Positions 32,304-44,121 of a DNA stretch of 64,000 nucleotides are shown one piece after another. Every line of letters starts with the position of its first letter. Positions within the stretch are counted from its first letter, which is position 1. The position numbers were made by a program, and so were the translations under genes. The stretch is taken from positions 1 to 64,000 of the forward strand of contig JAUZSF010000018.1 of NCBI GenBank assembly GCA_030949705.1. The letters are read 5' to 3'. Below the pieces are notes generated by a model, which was not told the origin of the DNA, did not search any database, and saw nothing but the letters and a program-made list of their open reading frames with translations. This DNA is from Robiginitomaculum sp. (GTDB lineage Bacteria > Pseudomonadota > Alphaproteobacteria > Caulobacterales > Maricaulaceae).

Positions 32304-33602
32304 ATGGGTTGGTGGTTTAAACTGGTTTTGTGGCAACGGGTGTTGGGTGCCTTATTGTTGGGCGTGGCGGTTGGCCTGGCCTTTCGCAGCTTTGGCGGCA
32401 CTGTGGTGGTGGATGGGGTCACCCATTATCCGGGCGCTGAATTTGTCACCATCTGGATCAAGCCCTTTGGCACCGCCTTTGTGCAGTTGATCAAAATGCT
32501 GGTTGTACCTTTGGTGTTTACCACGCTGGTTACCGGCATCACCTCCATGGGCCACCCGTCCAAACTGGGCACCATCGGGGTGCGCGCCTTTTTGCTCTAT
32601 GTCTTTACCACTTTGGTGGCCGTTTCCATCGGCCTCTTTTTTGGGAGCATTTTCAAACCTGGTTCCGGGGTCGATTTTACCGATGTTGCCCCCAATGTTC
32701 TGGCGGGCAAGGCCCCGTCCATGACCGAGCGCCTGATCAACATTATTCCGGCCAATCCGGTCCATGCTCTGGCCAATGGCGACATGCTGGCCATTATTTT
32801 CTTTGCGCTCCTGCTGGGCGTGGCCATATTGATGGTCGGCAAAAAGGCCAAGCCGGTCGAGGATTTTTTCAAGGCTTCGGTCGAGATCATGTTCAAGATC
32901 ACCCATTGGGTAATGGAAGTGGCCCCCTATGGCGTATTTGCCCTGATTACCTGGGTCACCGCCACCAAGGGGGTTGAGACGTTCAGCTCGGTTCTGATGC
33001 TGGCACTGGCGCTCTATCTTGGTTGTATCACCCACATGCTGGTGATGTATGGCGGCCTGATCAAATTTGTCTTGCGTCTGCCGCTGATCCGGTTTTTCAG
33101 GGGCATTCTGGACGCGCAGGTGGTTGCCTATTCCACCTCAACCAGCGCCGGCACCTTGCCGGTGACCATTGCCTGTGTACAGGACAATCTGGGCATCAAA
33201 CCGGTGGTGGCCGGCTCGGTCCTGCCACTGGGCGCCACCATCAATATGGATGGCACCTCGCTGTATCTGGGCCTGTTGGCACTGTTTGCCGCCAATGCCT
33301 TTGGTCTGGACGTCACCATGGCTGATTATGCTCTGATCGCCATGACGGCCACCCTGGCCTCCATTGGTACCGCCTCCATCCCGTCGGCTTCTCTTTTCAT
33401 GCTGGCCATTGTTTTGCCGGTGATCGGCGTATCGCCAGAACAGATCGCCTTGATGGTGGGTTTCATCTTGCCCTTTGATCGGCCGCTGGACATGATGCGC
33501 ACCATGACCAATGTCACCGGCGATGCCGCCGTGGCCACCGCCGTTGCCAAATGGGAAGGCGAGCTGGACGAAGAGGTCTATCGCACGGTGGCCAAGGTCT
33601 AG
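32304..33602 (+). CDS. Dicarboxylate/amino acid:cation symporter (SDF/DAACS family)
   Basis: MGWWFKLVLWQRVLGALLLGVAVGLAFRSFGG; YSTSTSAGTLPVTIACVQ; GATINMDGTSLYLGL. Confidence 0.92.
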   Translation: MGWWFKLVLWQRVLGALLLGVAVGLAFRSFGGTVVVDGVTHYPGAEFVTIWIKPFGTAFVQLIKMLVVPLVFTTLVTGITSMGHPSKLGTIGVRAFLLYVFTTLVAVSIGLFFGSIFKPGSGVDFTDVAPNVLAGKAPSMTERLINIIPANPVHALANGDMLAIIFFALLLGVAILMVGKKAKPVEDFFKASVEIMFKITHWVMEVAPYGVFALITWVTATKGVETFSSVLMLALALYLGCITHMLVMYGGLIKFVLRLPLIRFFRGILDAQVVAYSTSTSAGTLPVTIACVQDNLGIKPVVAGSVLPLGATINMDGTSLYLGLLALFAANAFGLDVTMADYALIAMTATLASIGTASIPSASLFMLAIVLPVIGVSPEQIALMVGFILPFDRPLDMMRTMTNVTGDAAVATAVAKWEGELDEEVYRTVAKV

Positions 33603-33624
33603 CGGCTTTTACATGCCACCATTA

Positions 33625-33654
33625 AAAAGGGCCGCTCATCAGAGCGGCCCTTTT
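33625..33654. terminator. Bidirectional Rho-independent terminator between convergent genes
   Basis: perfect 13-bp stem AAAAGGGCCGCTC-atca-GAGCGGCCCTTTT. Confidence 0.9.
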
Positions 33655-33675
33655 CATACCTGCAAAGCGTTTGGC

Positions 33676-34482
33676 TTAATGCTCTACGTCACGCCAGACA
33701 GCCTTGTAAGAGCCATACATCAACAGGGCAAAGATAAAGAGATAGATCATCACCATCCAGCCCATGCGCTTGCGCTCTTCCATTTTAGGATCTGATGCCC
33801 AAGCCATAAAGGTCACCACATCGTGGGCCATTTGTTCTACGCTGGCCTTGGTGCCATCCGAATATTCAACCAGATCTTCAAACAGGGGGGGCGGCATACC
33901 AATCTGCCCGCCTTTAAAGGCCGGATTGTAATTCATGCCGTCACGCAGCTCGACCCCATCGGGGGCTTCATCTTCATAGCTGGTCAGAATGCTGTAGATA
34001 TATTGCGGGCCGTGCTCGCGAGCACTGACCAGCACCGAAAAATCCGGTGGCAAGGCACCGCCATTGGACGCCCGTGCTGCCTGTTCATTTGGAAATGGTG
34101 AAGGAAAATGATCAAACGGCTTGGCCGGACGCTCAAACATATCACCTTCGCTATCCGGGCCATCGGTAACGGTAAACATGGCCGCAATGGCCTTGATAAC
34201 TGGATTGTCGTTAGCGTTGGGGTGTTCCTCGTCATAGAACGGACCACCGGGCTCACCCAGGCTGCGAATGGCTACCAGTTTCATGGAATGGCAATTGGAA
34301 CAGCTTTCCTGGTAAACCTGAAAGCCGCGCTGGGCCGCTGCCTTGTCATAGGTGCCAAAGGGGCCCTCGAATGAGAACTCCACATGCTTTAGCTCCGGCC
34401 CTTCCGATGCGATTGCCGAACCGGCAGTGGTGCCCAGGGCGACCGTCGCAAAGATTGTGGCCGTCAGTTTGGATAAGCGCAT
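33676..34482 (-). CDS. petC: Cytochrome c1 of the bc1 complex
   Basis: GFQVYQESCSNCHSMKLVAIRSL heme motif; C-terminal TM. Confidence 0.95.
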   Translation of the reverse strand: MRLSKLTATIFATVALGTTAGSAIASEGPELKHVEFSFEGPFGTYDKAAAQRGFQVYQESCSNCHSMKLVAIRSLGEPGGPFYDEEHPNANDNPVIKAIAAMFTVTDGPDSEGDMFERPAKPFDHFPSPFPNEQAARASNGGALPPDFSVLVSAREHGPQYIYSILTSYEDEAPDGVELRDGMNYNPAFKGGQIGMPPPLFEDLVEYSDGTKASVEQMAHDVVTFMAWASDPKMEERKRMGWMVMIYLFIFALLMYGSYKAVWRDVEH

Positions 34483-34483
34483 C

Positions 34484-35770
34484 TCAGGCCTCCTTAGGTG
34501 CGGATTTCAGCACAGATTTTTCAATACTTTCCGGTCGATCCTTGGGCTTTTCAACCAGACCCAGCACCGGCAGAATGACAACAAAAAACGCATAATAATA
34601 AAGCGTCAGTATGCGGGCAAACCACAAAAAGCTAAGCCCTGTAGGTGCCCCGGTGGCTGCATCCGTACCGGTCACAAATACCAGATCGGTTGGCGATTTA
34701 GCACCGGCCCAGCCCAAACCAACACAGGCCAGAACAAAGATGATGAAAAACAGCTTGGCCAGCGGACGATAACGCATGGAGCGAACTTTGGAGGTGTCCA
34801 GCCAGGGCAGCACAAACAGCACCGCAATGGCCCCAAACATGGTGATCACCCCGCCCAGCTTGTTCGGCACCGCCCGCAACATGGCGTAGAAAGGCAGATA
34901 ATACCATTCAGGCACAATGTGTGGCGGCGTCACCAATGGATTGGCCCGGATGTAATTGTCCGGATGGTTCAAAGCGTCGGGCATAAAGAACACAAATGCC
35001 ACAAACACCATCAGAAAGACCACAATCGCAAAGCCATCCTTGACGGTGTAATAGGGGTGAAACGGCAAGGTATCTTTGTCGACATTTTTAACACTGACAC
35101 CAGTGGGATTGTTATTGCCCGGCACATGCAGTGCCCAAACGTGCAAAATAACCAGCCCCAAAATGGCAAACGGCAACACAAAGTGCAGGCTGAAAAACCG
35201 GTTGAGCGTGGGATCATCCACCGCAAAACCACCCCACAGCCATTGGGTAATGCTCTCGCCGATCAGTGGGAAGGCGCTGAACAAATTGGTGATCACCGTG
35301 GCGCCCCAAAAAGACATCTGCCCCCAGGGCAGCACATAGCCCATAAAGCCGGTGGCCATCATCAGCAGGTAAATCACCACCCCGACAATCCACAATACCT
35401 CGCGCGGAGATTTGTACGAGCCATAATAAATGCCCCGGAACATATGAATATACACCGCCAGGAACATCATCGAGGCCCCGACCGCGTGCATGGGTTGCAG
35501 CATCCAGCCAAAATTCACATCACGCTTGATGTGCTGAACACTGTCAAATGCCAGATCCACATGCGGCACATAGTGCATGGCCAGAATGATGCCCGTGATG
35601 ATCTGGCTCATCAGAATGACCGCCAGAATGCCACCAAACGTCCACCAGTAATTCAGGTTTCTGGGGGTTGGAAAAATGAAAGTGTCATAACCCAGCCGAA
35701 TGATGGGCAGACGTGCATCCAGCCATTTTTCAAAGCCAGATTTGGGATCGTATCCAGGATAACCGCTCAT
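34484..35770 (-). CDS. petB: Cytochrome b of the bc1 complex
   Basis: [33 protein letters not shown] ... [21 protein letters not shown]. Confidence 0.97.
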   Translation of the reverse strand: MSGYPGYDPKSGFEKWLDARLPIIRLGYDTFIFPTPRNLNYWWTFGGILAVILMSQIITGIILAMHYVPHVDLAFDSVQHIKRDVNFGWMLQPMHAVGASMMFLAVYIHMFRGIYYGSYKSPREVLWIVGVVIYLLMMATGFMGYVLPWGQMSFWGATVITNLFSAFPLIGESITQWLWGGFAVDDPTLNRFFSLHFVLPFAILGLVILHVWALHVPGNNNPTGVSVKNVDKDTLPFHPYYTVKDGFAIVVFLMVFVAFVFFMPDALNHPDNYIRANPLVTPPHIVPEWYYLPFYAMLRAVPNKLGGVITMFGAIAVLFVLPWLDTSKVRSMRYRPLAKLFFIIFVLACVGLGWAGAKSPTDLVFVTGTDAATGAPTGLSFLWFARILTLYYYAFFVVILPVLGLVEKPKDRPESIEKSVLKSAPKEA

Positions 35771-35778
35771 AATGTCCC

Positions 35779-36348
35779 CTATCCGATTTTGACAAGTGTG
35801 TCATTGAGGTATTGGTAAGGTGGCAGTACCAGATTTTTTGGTGCCGGCCCCTTGCGAATGCGTCCTGCCGTATCATAGTGCGAACCGTGACAGGGGCAGA
35901 ACCAGCCGTCATAGTCACCGGCATTATTGCCAATGGGCACACACCCCAGATGGGTGCAGATACCGATCATGATGAGGTATTGCGGCTCGTATTTGCCTTC
36001 GCCATTGACGACCAGACGTTGTTCGTCGGTTGCCGGATCCCGCAGGGTAGTAATATCAACGGCCCGGGCCTCGTCGATCTCCTTTTGCGTCCGATGACGC
36101 ACAAAGACCGGCTTGCCCTGCCATTTGACGATGATTTGCTGCCCTTCTTCGACGCTGGACAAATCCACTTCGGTAGTCGAGAGCGCCTTGGTATCGGCCG
36201 CAGGGTTCATCTGGTCAATCAGTGGCCAGGCATACAGCCCCGCCCCCACGACGCCCGCGGCGCCCGTGGCGATATAGATGAAATCTCTGCGGCTTGGGTT
36301 TTCAGAAGACGTTGAGACAGTTTCAGCCACGACGGTAACCTCTTGCAT
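35779..36348 (-). CDS. petA: Rieske iron-sulfur subunit of the bc1 complex
   Basis: [39 protein letters not shown] / CPCHGSHYD. Confidence 0.95.
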   Translation of the reverse strand: MQEVTVVAETVSTSSENPSRRDFIYIATGAAGVVGAGLYAWPLIDQMNPAADTKALSTTEVDLSSVEEGQQIIVKWQGKPVFVRHRTQKEIDEARAVDITTLRDPATDEQRLVVNGEGKYEPQYLIMIGICTHLGCVPIGNNAGDYDGWFCPCHGSHYDTAGRIRKGPAPKNLVLPPYQYLNDTLVKIG

Positions 36349-36651
36349 ACAGATGCGCCAGAACAATAATCCATATCCCGTCTCTCTGGCGCACCGGCCG
36401 GGATATGTGAGCGGCGATGAGAAAGGAATAGACGAACCGCCGCCATATTGACCTGTGGCCAATCGACACGGACGCCCCCCAATAAAGCGCTTCTCACAAG
36501 CGGAATAAATTGTGCCGCGCATTTATTCAACCGCCGGGACGCAAAAGAGGTCAAAATTCTGAGCTTTTACGCAGCCGTTTTGGCAAAAAAGCACAGTTTA
36601 CGGTCGCAAGCAGCACCAGAGCGCGCTACCAACAGGTCTCAGGAGCCTGAA

Positions 36652-37524
36652 ATGTCGAACACAGAATCACACAAACTGGCGGCCAGAGACTGGTTTTGTG
36701 CCCTGCAAAACCGCATTTGCACCGCGCTGGAAACCCTTGAGGACAAGGCCGATCCGGCCCTGTATGGCGACACACCGGGCCGGTTTGTCAAAACCCCCTG
36801 GAAACGTGGCGACGGCAAGGAAGACCTTGGCGGCGGCACCGCGGCCATGCTCAAAGGGCGCCTGTTTGAAAAGGCCGGTGTGCATGTTTCCGAGGTCTGG
36901 GGCGAATTTTCGGACGAATTTCGCGGCCAGATACCTGGTACCAAAGACGACCCCGGCTTTTGGGCTGCCGGCATTTCCCTGATCATCCACCCCAAAAACC
37001 CACACGTACCCGCCGTGCACATGAACACCCGCTTTATCGTCACCACACAAAGCTGGTTTGGCGGCGGCGCCGACCTGACCCCGGTGCTGGATGTGGATCG
37101 GCGCCAGGATGCCCCCGACACCCTGGCCTTTCATGCGGCCATGAAGGCGGCCTGTGATGCCCATTCGTCCGGTGATTACGAAGCCTATCGCGCCTGGTGT
37201 GACCGGTATTTCTATCTGCCACACCGGGACGAACCCCGGGGCACCGGCGGCATATTCTATGACCGTCTGCAAAACCGGTGGGACGATGACTTTGCCTTTA
37301 CCAAGGCCGTGGGCGAAGCCTTCCTGGAGGTTTATCCCGCCATTGTGGCCGGGCGCATGGATGAAAAATGGAGCGAGGCGGAGCGCGAAGAACAGCTCAT
37401 CCGCCGGGGCCGTTATGTGGAGTTCAACCTGCTCTATGATCGCGGCACCACCTTTGGCCTGAAGACCGGCGGCAATGTCGCCACCATTTTGTCCTCTATG
37501 CCACCCGTGGTGAAATGGCCATAA
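36652..37524 (+). CDS. hemF: Oxygen-dependent coproporphyrinogen III oxidase
   Basis: ATG 36652 with [73 protein letters not shown]. Confidence 0.96.
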   Translation: MSNTESHKLAARDWFCALQNRICTALETLEDKADPALYGDTPGRFVKTPWKRGDGKEDLGGGTAAMLKGRLFEKAGVHVSEVWGEFSDEFRGQIPGTKDDPGFWAAGISLIIHPKNPHVPAVHMNTRFIVTTQSWFGGGADLTPVLDVDRRQDAPDTLAFHAAMKAACDAHSSGDYEAYRAWCDRYFYLPHRDEPRGTGGIFYDRLQNRWDDDFAFTKAVGEAFLEVYPAIVAGRMDEKWSEAEREEQLIRRGRYVEFNLLYDRGTTFGLKTGGNVATILSSMPPVVKWP

Positions 37525-37721
37525 TACAAGGCCCCCATCCCGCGTGAATAAGTCCATTTTATCCCCGCCCTTGCCAAGGGACACATAGGGGTAAAAAGGG
37601 ATAATCGAGGGACATTTCAGGGATATTTTGTTCTCTTTTAGGGGCATTGTAGGGATAAATGAAGGCTGGCCGAGGGGTAAGGATTGCCCCTTATTGACCC
37701 TTGCGTTCGTTATCCTCGGCG

Positions 37722-37838
37722 CACCCCTTCTCCCCCGGGGAGAAGGTTGGGATGAGGGGCTTGTGAATCAAAGACTGCGCTCTGTCTTTAAGTCTATGAT
37801 CCCTCACCTTATTCCTCTCCCGCCCGGGAGAGGAAAGA
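37722..37838. repeat. Pair of GC-rich palindromic intergenic units in inverted orientation
   Basis: caccccttctcccccggggagaaggttgggatgagggg (37722-37759) and ccctcaccttattcctctcccgcccgggagagg (37801-37833). Confidence 0.65.
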
Positions 37839-37938
37839 GATTGTCTCCATGCCGGTGCGATGCTTTTGGGGCGGGAATAGGAAAACCTTACCCCACTGGG
37901 GCGTTAGTGGGGTATACTATATGCCATTACCCACCCCT

Positions 37939-38041
37939 CATCCTGAGGTGCGAACGTAAGGGAGCCTCGAAGTATGAGGCGGTCGTTAAAGGAACAAGAC
38001 CCTTATCCTGAGGTGCGAACGAAGAGAGCCTCGAAGGATGG
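37939..38041. repeat. Two direct copies of a REP-like unit TCCTGAGGTGCGAACG..GAGCCTCGAAG.ATG
   Basis: catcctgaggtgcgaacgtaagggagcctcgaagtatgagg (37939-37979) and tatcctgaggtgcgaacgaagagagcctcgaaggatgg (38004-38041). Confidence 0.75.
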
Positions 38042-38064
38042 CGAAATAATGAGTCGAAAGCACC

Positions 38065-39096
38065 CTACACCCACGCGCCGAACAGTTTGGACAGCTTCAG
38101 TCCCTGACCCTGATAGTTGGAGCCGGTGGATCCATAAAGCGCGGACGGATTTTGGCTCATGGGTTCGAATACCAGTTTGGCGACGGTCTGGCCGTCCTCA
38201 AGGATGAAGGGCACATCGCGGCCGCGCACTTCCAACACTGCCTTGGCCCCTGCCCCACCGGCCCCATCATAGCCAAAGCCCGGGTCAAAAAACCCGGCGT
38301 AATGGACGCGGAATTCACCGATTTCCGGCGCAATGGGGGCCATTTCGGCGGCCTCGCCGGGGGGAATGCAAATGGCCTCTTTGGAGGCCAGAATATAAAA
38401 TTCACCGGGGTCCAGGATCAATTGACCATTTCGCGGGCAAAGCGCCTCCCAGTAATCGCGGGGGTCATGGCCGCCAATGACACGCAAATCCAGCACCCCG
38501 GCATGGCGTTTGGCCCGATAGCCGACCAAAGTATCGGCAGCCAGCGCCAGCGATACATCCAGCGAGCGACTGGGTGCATTTGTAATGGCACCATCACCTT
38601 TGCGCCGAAGGCGGATTTGCGCCAATCGGTCGCCGGGGCGCACCAGCACGGAAAACGTACGCGGGCTGATCTCCAGCCACAGGCCGCCCGTATAGCCCGG
38701 CGCGATGGTATCAAATGCGGTGGCCCCATCGGTGATCACCCGGGTGAACACATCAATGCGCCCGGTCGAGCTTTTGGGATTGGTGCGCGCGCAAACATCA
38801 TCCGGCAGGTTCAGGGTTTCCTGCAAGGGCACCAGATAGATACACCCGGTTTCCAGCACCGCCCCCGGAGAAAGGTCTATTTCATGCATGACCAGCGGGG
38901 CGTTAAGCCGCGATTGCACCGCCACGTTTTGCCCGGGCAGAAAGCTGGCACGCAGGCGATAGGCCGTGTGGCCCAGGCGCAAATCCATGCTGGCCGGCTG
39001 GATCTGGTCCCCATCCGGCGGGGTATGGAATGTGATGATGCCATCATCAACACATTCGCGAATTTGCTGATCCGCAAGGATTTTGGCCGTGCTCAT
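38065..39096 (-). CDS. dCTP deaminase (long alphaproteobacterial-type)
   Basis: MSTAKILADQQIRECVDDGIITFHTPPDGDQIQPASMDLRLG; CARTNPKSSTGRIDVFTRVITD; start at 39096. Confidence 0.88.
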   Translation of the reverse strand: MSTAKILADQQIRECVDDGIITFHTPPDGDQIQPASMDLRLGHTAYRLRASFLPGQNVAVQSRLNAPLVMHEIDLSPGAVLETGCIYLVPLQETLNLPDDVCARTNPKSSTGRIDVFTRVITDGATAFDTIAPGYTGGLWLEISPRTFSVLVRPGDRLAQIRLRRKGDGAITNAPSRSLDVSLALAADTLVGYRAKRHAGVLDLRVIGGHDPRDYWEALCPRNGQLILDPGEFYILASKEAICIPPGEAAEMAPIAPEIGEFRVHYAGFFDPGFGYDGAGGAGAKAVLEVRGRDVPFILEDGQTVAKLVFEPMSQNPSALYGSTGSNYQGQGLKLSKLFGAWV

Positions 39097-39185
39097 TTTC
39101 ACTCTGCCTTTATGTTTACACAAAACAGACGCGATTCGTTCCCATGGCGCAAGCGCTTGATGATCGCCCAAAACCGGATAGAGAT

Positions 39186-39569
39186 ATGACCATGACCTGG
39201 GAAAAGACCACCAACGGCATATTGGTTCGCGTCGAGCCGTTTTTTCTGGACGAGCGCTCCAGCGTTTCGGAAAGGCGTTTTGTCTGGGCCTATCAGGTGG
39301 AGATTGAAAACCACAGCGACATTACAGTACAAGTGCTCAACCGGTATTGGCGCATCACCGACGCCCATGGTCATGTCGAAGAGGTTTACGGCCCCGGTGT
39401 AGTGGGGGAACAGCCAGTGCTGGCGCCAGGTCAATCCTATCGTTATACTTCGGGGACCCCCTTGACCACACCATCGGGCCTGATGGAAGGCTATTATGAA
39501 ATGCAGGGCAATACCGGCATGGTGTTTCGCGCCCCTATCCCGCTTTTTTTCCCTGGACAGCCCCCATGA
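39186..39569 (+). CDS. apaG: ApaG domain protein
   Basis: MTMTWEKTTNGILVRVEPFFLDERS...RFVWAYQVEIENHSDITVQVLNRYWRITDAHG...GVVGEQPVLAPGQSYRYTSGTPL. Confidence 0.93.
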   Translation: MTMTWEKTTNGILVRVEPFFLDERSSVSERRFVWAYQVEIENHSDITVQVLNRYWRITDAHGHVEEVYGPGVVGEQPVLAPGQSYRYTSGTPLTTPSGLMEGYYEMQGNTGMVFRAPIPLFFPGQPP

Positions 39570-39623
39570 CACAACCAGCAGGCATTAGCGAAGAAAGCCC
39601 ATGGCCCACGAGCATACATCCCC

Positions 39624-41072
39624 ATGAATAGCGCCCGGTCTGTTTCCCTGATCATAGGGGCCTTGTTGATCCTGTTGGGGGTTTTCATGCTGGCCCCGAT
39701 GCTGACTGACTTTGTCACCGGGTCCGATGAATGGCGCAGCTTTGCCACGGCCTCGGCGCTGACCCTGTTTGCCGGAGCGATTTTAATGCTGGTGGCACGC
39801 GGCGGCCAATTGCACATGAATTTGCGCGCCGCCTTCATCCTGACCACGGTTTCCTGGGTGGTAATGGCGGCCTTTGCCACCCTGCCCTTTATGCTGAGCC
39901 AGACGCCGCTGTCTTTTGCTGATGCGTATTTTGAAACCATGTCCGGCCTGACCACCACCGGGTCCACGGTGATGAGCGGGCTGGACGATCTGCCCAAGGG
40001 CATATTGTTGTGGCGGGCCATTCTGCAATGGCTGGGAGGGATCGGCATTATTGTGATCGCCATGGCGGTGTTGCCGATGTTGCGCGTGGGCGGCATGCAA
40101 TTGTTTCGCGCCGAATGGTTTGAACCCATGGGCAAAATCCTGCCCCGGGCCCAGGCCATCGCCATTGGCATTGGCGCGGCCTATCTGGGCCTGACCATAT
40201 TATGCGCCGGGGTGTATTGGATGCTGGGCATTTCGGCCTTTGATGCCATCTGCCTTTCCATGACCACACTGGCCACCGGGGGATTTGCCAATTCGGATGC
40301 CTCGTTTGCCGCCTATGCCCATGGCGGGGCCGATATTGCCGCCAATATATTTATGGTGCTGGGGGCGCTGCCCTTTGCCATTTACATTCTGGCGGCACGG
40401 GGCAATCCGGCGGCGCTTTTCAAAAACGCCCAGGTGCGCGGCTTTTTGATCCTGTTGCTGGTGCTGATTATCGGTGTGACCATCTATCTGGTCATGGCCG
40501 GCGAGAATTACAGTGAAAACGCCCTGCGGCTGGCGGCGTTTAACGTCATCTCCATGGTCACCGGCACCGGCTATGCGTTTGGGGATTTTCAGCTCTGGGC
40601 ACCGGCATTGGGGCCATTGTTTTTTGTGCTGATGTTTGTTGGTGGCTGTGCCGGGTCCATGTCCGGCGGCATTAAAATCTTCCGCTTTCAGGTGGCCATC
40701 GAGGGTCTGCGCGCCTTTGTGCGGCGCATGGCCAGCCCCCATCTGGTCAGTCCGTTGCGTTATGACGGGGTGCCTTTGCCACAAAGCGCGCTGTTTTCGG
40801 TTTATGACTTTTTCTTTGTGTATTTTGCCTGTTTTGCCCTGGCCGGGCTGGCGCTGTCCTTTGCCGGGCTGGATACCGCCACCGCGTTATCCAGTGCGGC
40901 TACGGCCATGGGCAATGTTGGCCCGGGCCTTGGCGATGTGGTGGGACCGGCGGGGAATTTCTCTTCCCTGCCCGACTTTGCCAAATGGGTATTGTCGCTG
41001 ACCATGCTGGTCGGTCGGCTGGAACTGTTCACCGTATTGGTGCTGTTCACGCCGCGTTTCTGGGTGAGTTAA
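39624..41072 (+). CDS. TrkH-type potassium uptake membrane subunit
   Basis: FETMSGLTTTGSTVMSGLDDLPKGILLWRAILQWLGGIGIIVIAMAVLP; FVGGCAGSMSGGIKIFR. Confidence 0.93.
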   Translation: MNSARSVSLIIGALLILLGVFMLAPMLTDFVTGSDEWRSFATASALTLFAGAILMLVARGGQLHMNLRAAFILTTVSWVVMAAFATLPFMLSQTPLSFADAYFETMSGLTTTGSTVMSGLDDLPKGILLWRAILQWLGGIGIIVIAMAVLPMLRVGGMQLFRAEWFEPMGKILPRAQAIAIGIGAAYLGLTILCAGVYWMLGISAFDAICLSMTTLATGGFANSDASFAAYAHGGADIAANIFMVLGALPFAIYILAARGNPAALFKNAQVRGFLILLLVLIIGVTIYLVMAGENYSENALRLAAFNVISMVTGTGYAFGDFQLWAPALGPLFFVLMFVGGCAGSMSGGIKIFRFQVAIEGLRAFVRRMASPHLVSPLRYDGVPLPQSALFSVYDFFFVYFACFALAGLALSFAGLDTATALSSAATAMGNVGPGLGDVVGPAGNFSSLPDFAKWVLSLTMLVGRLELFTVLVLFTPRFWVS

Positions 41073-41995
41073 GTCAGCTCTCCCGGCGCAAAGAAAAAGT
41101 CTTTTGAGCAGAAGGCACAGGTCATGCGAATGCGCCCGTCGTCTTCAGTCATGCTGTCATGTTCCTCGGGGGGAAACTGGCTGAGGATGGATTTCAGATA
41201 ATCCGGGGTGCAGGGACAGCGTTTGTGCAAAGGCGAGGTTTCAAAAATCCGCACTCCGTCTTCGTGGAACAAACGATAGAGCAAAGTGCCAGCGCTCAGC
41301 TGTGGATCAGTCAGTTCGTCCGCACTAATGGTATCAAACAGGGCGCTGGCATAATCCCAGTCTTCGTTTCTGGCATCATCAGTGCCGCTTTGCCCCGCGA
41401 TCAATTGCAGTATCGCACCGCCGCCGCGCCAGTTTTGCGTGCCGTCCGCATTCGTTAGACGGGCTATGGTGGCGTTCAGGCGCGTGGGCACCTGTTCCGA
41501 AGTGGCAAAATAGCGCACGGCACTGTCGCTCAAAGAGGCCCCCTCCAGCGCCACCACGCCCTGATAGCGCTCGGCCGCCGCGCCCGGATCAATGGTCAAG
41601 GCGAAACGCCCCTTGCCCACCAACTGGCCCAGATCCGGCGACAAGCCTTTCAGGCTTTGCAAGGCCTCTTCATCATAGCGCGCATAGCCGCGCACGCCTC
41701 CCGTGGTGGAATAATCGGCCAGTACCAGCGAGACCGGCCCATCGCCGCTGACCTGAATGATCAGACGGCCATCAAATTTCAAGGAAGATCCCGCCAGGAT
41801 GGCGATCAATACCGCCTCGCCCAACAGGGCTGCCACTGGCTCGGGATAATCATGGGCGTGCAGAATATCATCCAGCACCGGCCCCAGACGCACCATGCGC
41901 CCCCGTATGGGCCGGTTTTCCAACGCAAACGGAACCACCTGATCATCTTGCGCCCCCAGGGCCTCAACCGCATCGCTCATCCTGTAAAGCACCAT
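41069..41995 (-). CDS. hslO: Redox-regulated chaperone Hsp33
   Basis: [39 protein letters not shown]-terminal [12 protein letters not shown]...[10 protein letters not shown] Zn-Cys motif. Confidence 0.94.
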   Translation of the reverse strand: MVLYRMSDAVEALGAQDDQVVPFALENRPIRGRMVRLGPVLDDILHAHDYPEPVAALLGEAVLIAILAGSSLKFDGRLIIQVSGDGPVSLVLADYSTTGGVRGYARYDEEALQSLKGLSPDLGQLVGKGRFALTIDPGAAAERYQGVVALEGASLSDSAVRYFATSEQVPTRLNATIARLTNADGTQNWRGGGAILQLIAGQSGTDDARNEDWDYASALFDTISADELTDPQLSAGTLLYRLFHEDGVRIFETSPLHKRCPCTPDYLKSILSQFPPEEHDSMTEDDGRIRMTCAFCSKDFFFAPGELT

Positions 41996-42897
41996 TTCAG
42001 GATGGCTTTTTGCCCGTGCAGGCGGTTTTCGGCCTCGTCAAACACCAGGGACCTGGGCCCGTCGATCACCGCCGCCGAGACCTCCTCGCCCCGATGCGCC
42101 GGCAGGCAATGCAAAAATACCGCCTTGGGTTTGGCCAGCCCCATCAGGTCTTCGGTGACGCAATAGGGGGCCAGATCCACAAGGCGCTTTTCGGCGTATT
42201 TATCGCCCATGGAAACAAAGGTATCGGCAATGATCACATCGGCCCCGTCCACCGCCGCGCGGGGGTCGGTGGTCAGTTCGACCTTGGCCCCCGAATTGGT
42301 GGCATAGGCCAGATCATCTTCGCGCGGCGCGTAGCCATCGGGGCAGCCAAGGGTAAGTTCAAAACCCAGCTTTGCCGCCGCATGGACAAAGCTGGCCGCG
42401 ACATTATTGCCATCGCCCACCCAGGCGATTTTCAGGTCGCCAAGATCGCCAAAATGTTCCTGCAGGGTCAAAAGATCGGCGACAATCTGGCACGGGTGCG
42501 AGCGATCGGTCAGGCCGTTAATCACCGGCACATCAGCAAAATGGGCAAACTCGACCACATCTTCATGGGCATTGGCGCGGATCATCACTGCATCCACAAA
42601 GCGCGACAATACCCGGGCAGTATCGGGAATACTCTCGCCACGCCCCAATTGCATATCGGCGGCGTTCAGCACGAGAGACGAGCCGCCAAGCTGGCGGATA
42701 GCCATATCAAAGGATACCCGGGTACGGGTCGAGCTTTTCTCGAAGATCATGGCCAGCGCCCGGCCCGGCAAAGCCGGATCCGGATCCGGCGTGCCTTTGG
42801 GCAGGCCTTGGCGCGCCGCCTTCATTGCCGCCGCATCAGCCAGAATGGCCTTTAAATCCGCCGCCGCAATATCGGCAATATCCAGAAAATGACGCAT
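41977..42897 (-). CDS. argF: Ornithine carbamoyltransferase
   Basis: [10 protein letters not shown]...[58 protein letters not shown]. Confidence 0.96.
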   Translation of the reverse strand: MRHFLDIADIAAADLKAILADAAAMKAARQGLPKGTPDPDPALPGRALAMIFEKSSTRTRVSFDMAIRQLGGSSLVLNAADMQLGRGESIPDTARVLSRFVDAVMIRANAHEDVVEFAHFADVPVINGLTDRSHPCQIVADLLTLQEHFGDLGDLKIAWVGDGNNVAASFVHAAAKLGFELTLGCPDGYAPREDDLAYATNSGAKVELTTDPRAAVDGADVIIADTFVSMGDKYAEKRLVDLAPYCVTEDLMGLAKPKAVFLHCLPAHRGEEVSAAVIDGPRSLVFDEAENRLHGQKAILKWCFTG

Positions 42898-42901
42898 GGG
42901 A

Positions 42902-44086
42902 TCAGTCTTTCTTGCGCGCCGCAGACAGCGCCTCATCCAGCACGGCGATGGCCTTGCGGGCATGTTCTTCGGTGATGATCAAGGGTGGAGCCATGCGCAG
43001 AACATTATCGCCCGCCGCGCCGCTGAGCAGGCCGCGCTCGCGCGCCAGCCCCATGATTTCGCGATTGACATAGGGTTCTTTCAGCTTGATGCCACACAAC
43101 AGACCCTTGCCGCGCACATCCTCGATCATATCGGGATAGGTATCGGCCAGACCGGCCATTTGCTGTTTCAAGAGCTGGCCCATTTGCGTCACATGATCCA
43201 GAAAGCCGGGCTTCATAATCTCATCCCAAACCGCAATGCCCACGGCCATGGCCAGTGGATTGCCGCCATAGGTGGATCCATGGGTACCCACCACCATGTG
43301 TTCACCCACGGCCTTGGTGGTCAGCCATGCCCCCAGCGGGAAACCACCGCCTACGCCCTTGGCCACAGCCATGATGTCGGGCTGGGCGCCGGACCATTCA
43401 TGGGCGAACATTTTGCCGGTGCGACCGGCGCCACATTGAATTTCATCATAGATAAGCAGCGCGCCGGTCTCGTCGCACAGATCCCGCAACAGGCGCAGAA
43501 AATCATCCGGGGCCGCACGCAAACCGCCCTCGCCCTGCACCGGCTCGATCAGCACCGCGGCGGTGTTACTGGTAATGGCTGCTTTGGCGGCCGCTTCATC
43601 GGCAAAAGCGATTTGGGTGAAGCCCTGCATATGGGGACCAAAGCCCTTCATATAGGCCGGATTGCCACCGGCATTGATGGCCCCGTAAGAACGGCCATGA
43701 AAGGCCCCCTGAAAGGTTACAATTTCGATGCGATCTTCATTCCCGCGGGCCGCATGATATTTACGCGCCGCTTTGAGCGCCCCTTCAATGGCCTCGGTAC
43801 CGGAATTGGTAAAAAACACCAGATCGGCAAAGCTGTTTTCACAATAGCGGCTAGCCAGTTCTTCGCGTGCCGGTACCTCGAACATATTGGATAAATGCCA
43901 CAATTTATGTGCCTGATCTTCCAGCGCCTTGACCAAAGCCGGGTGGCAATGCCCCAGACAATCCACCGCAATCCCGGCAATAAAATCCAGCCAGGCATCA
44001 CCCTTGGCATCATACAGCCATACGCCTTCGCCACGCTCGAATACCAGGTCCGGCGGCGCATAAGTGGGGATAAGATGTGAGGTCAT
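42902..44086 (-). CDS. argD: Acetylornithine aminotransferase
   Basis: [76 protein letters not shown]. Confidence 0.93.
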   Translation of the reverse strand: MTSHLIPTYAPPDLVFERGEGVWLYDAKGDAWLDFIAGIAVDCLGHCHPALVKALEDQAHKLWHLSNMFEVPAREELASRYCENSFADLVFFTNSGTEAIEGALKAARKYHAARGNEDRIEIVTFQGAFHGRSYGAINAGGNPAYMKGFGPHMQGFTQIAFADEAAAKAAITSNTAAVLIEPVQGEGGLRAAPDDFLRLLRDLCDETGALLIYDEIQCGAGRTGKMFAHEWSGAQPDIMAVAKGVGGGFPLGAWLTTKAVGEHMVVGTHGSTYGGNPLAMAVGIAVWDEIMKPGFLDHVTQMGQLLKQQMAGLADTYPDMIEDVRGKGLLCGIKLKEPYVNREIMGLARERGLLSGAAGDNVLRMAPPLIITEEHARKAIAVLDEALSAARKKD

Positions 44087-44121
44087 GACAATACTCCTGT
44101 AAGAGAAACGCAGCTATAAAT

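Noticed and set aside
34352-35818. 488 aa ORF antisense to petB
   Set aside because: Covers conserved cytochrome b on the other strand; Gln/His/Asn-rich composition is typical of an antisense shadow ORF
38152-39189. 345 aa ORF antisense to the dCTP deaminase gene
   Set aside because: Codon-bias shadow ORF; the minus strand encodes a clear family member
42010-43894. Long plus-strand ORFs over argF and argD
   Set aside because: Antisense shadows of well-recognised enzymes
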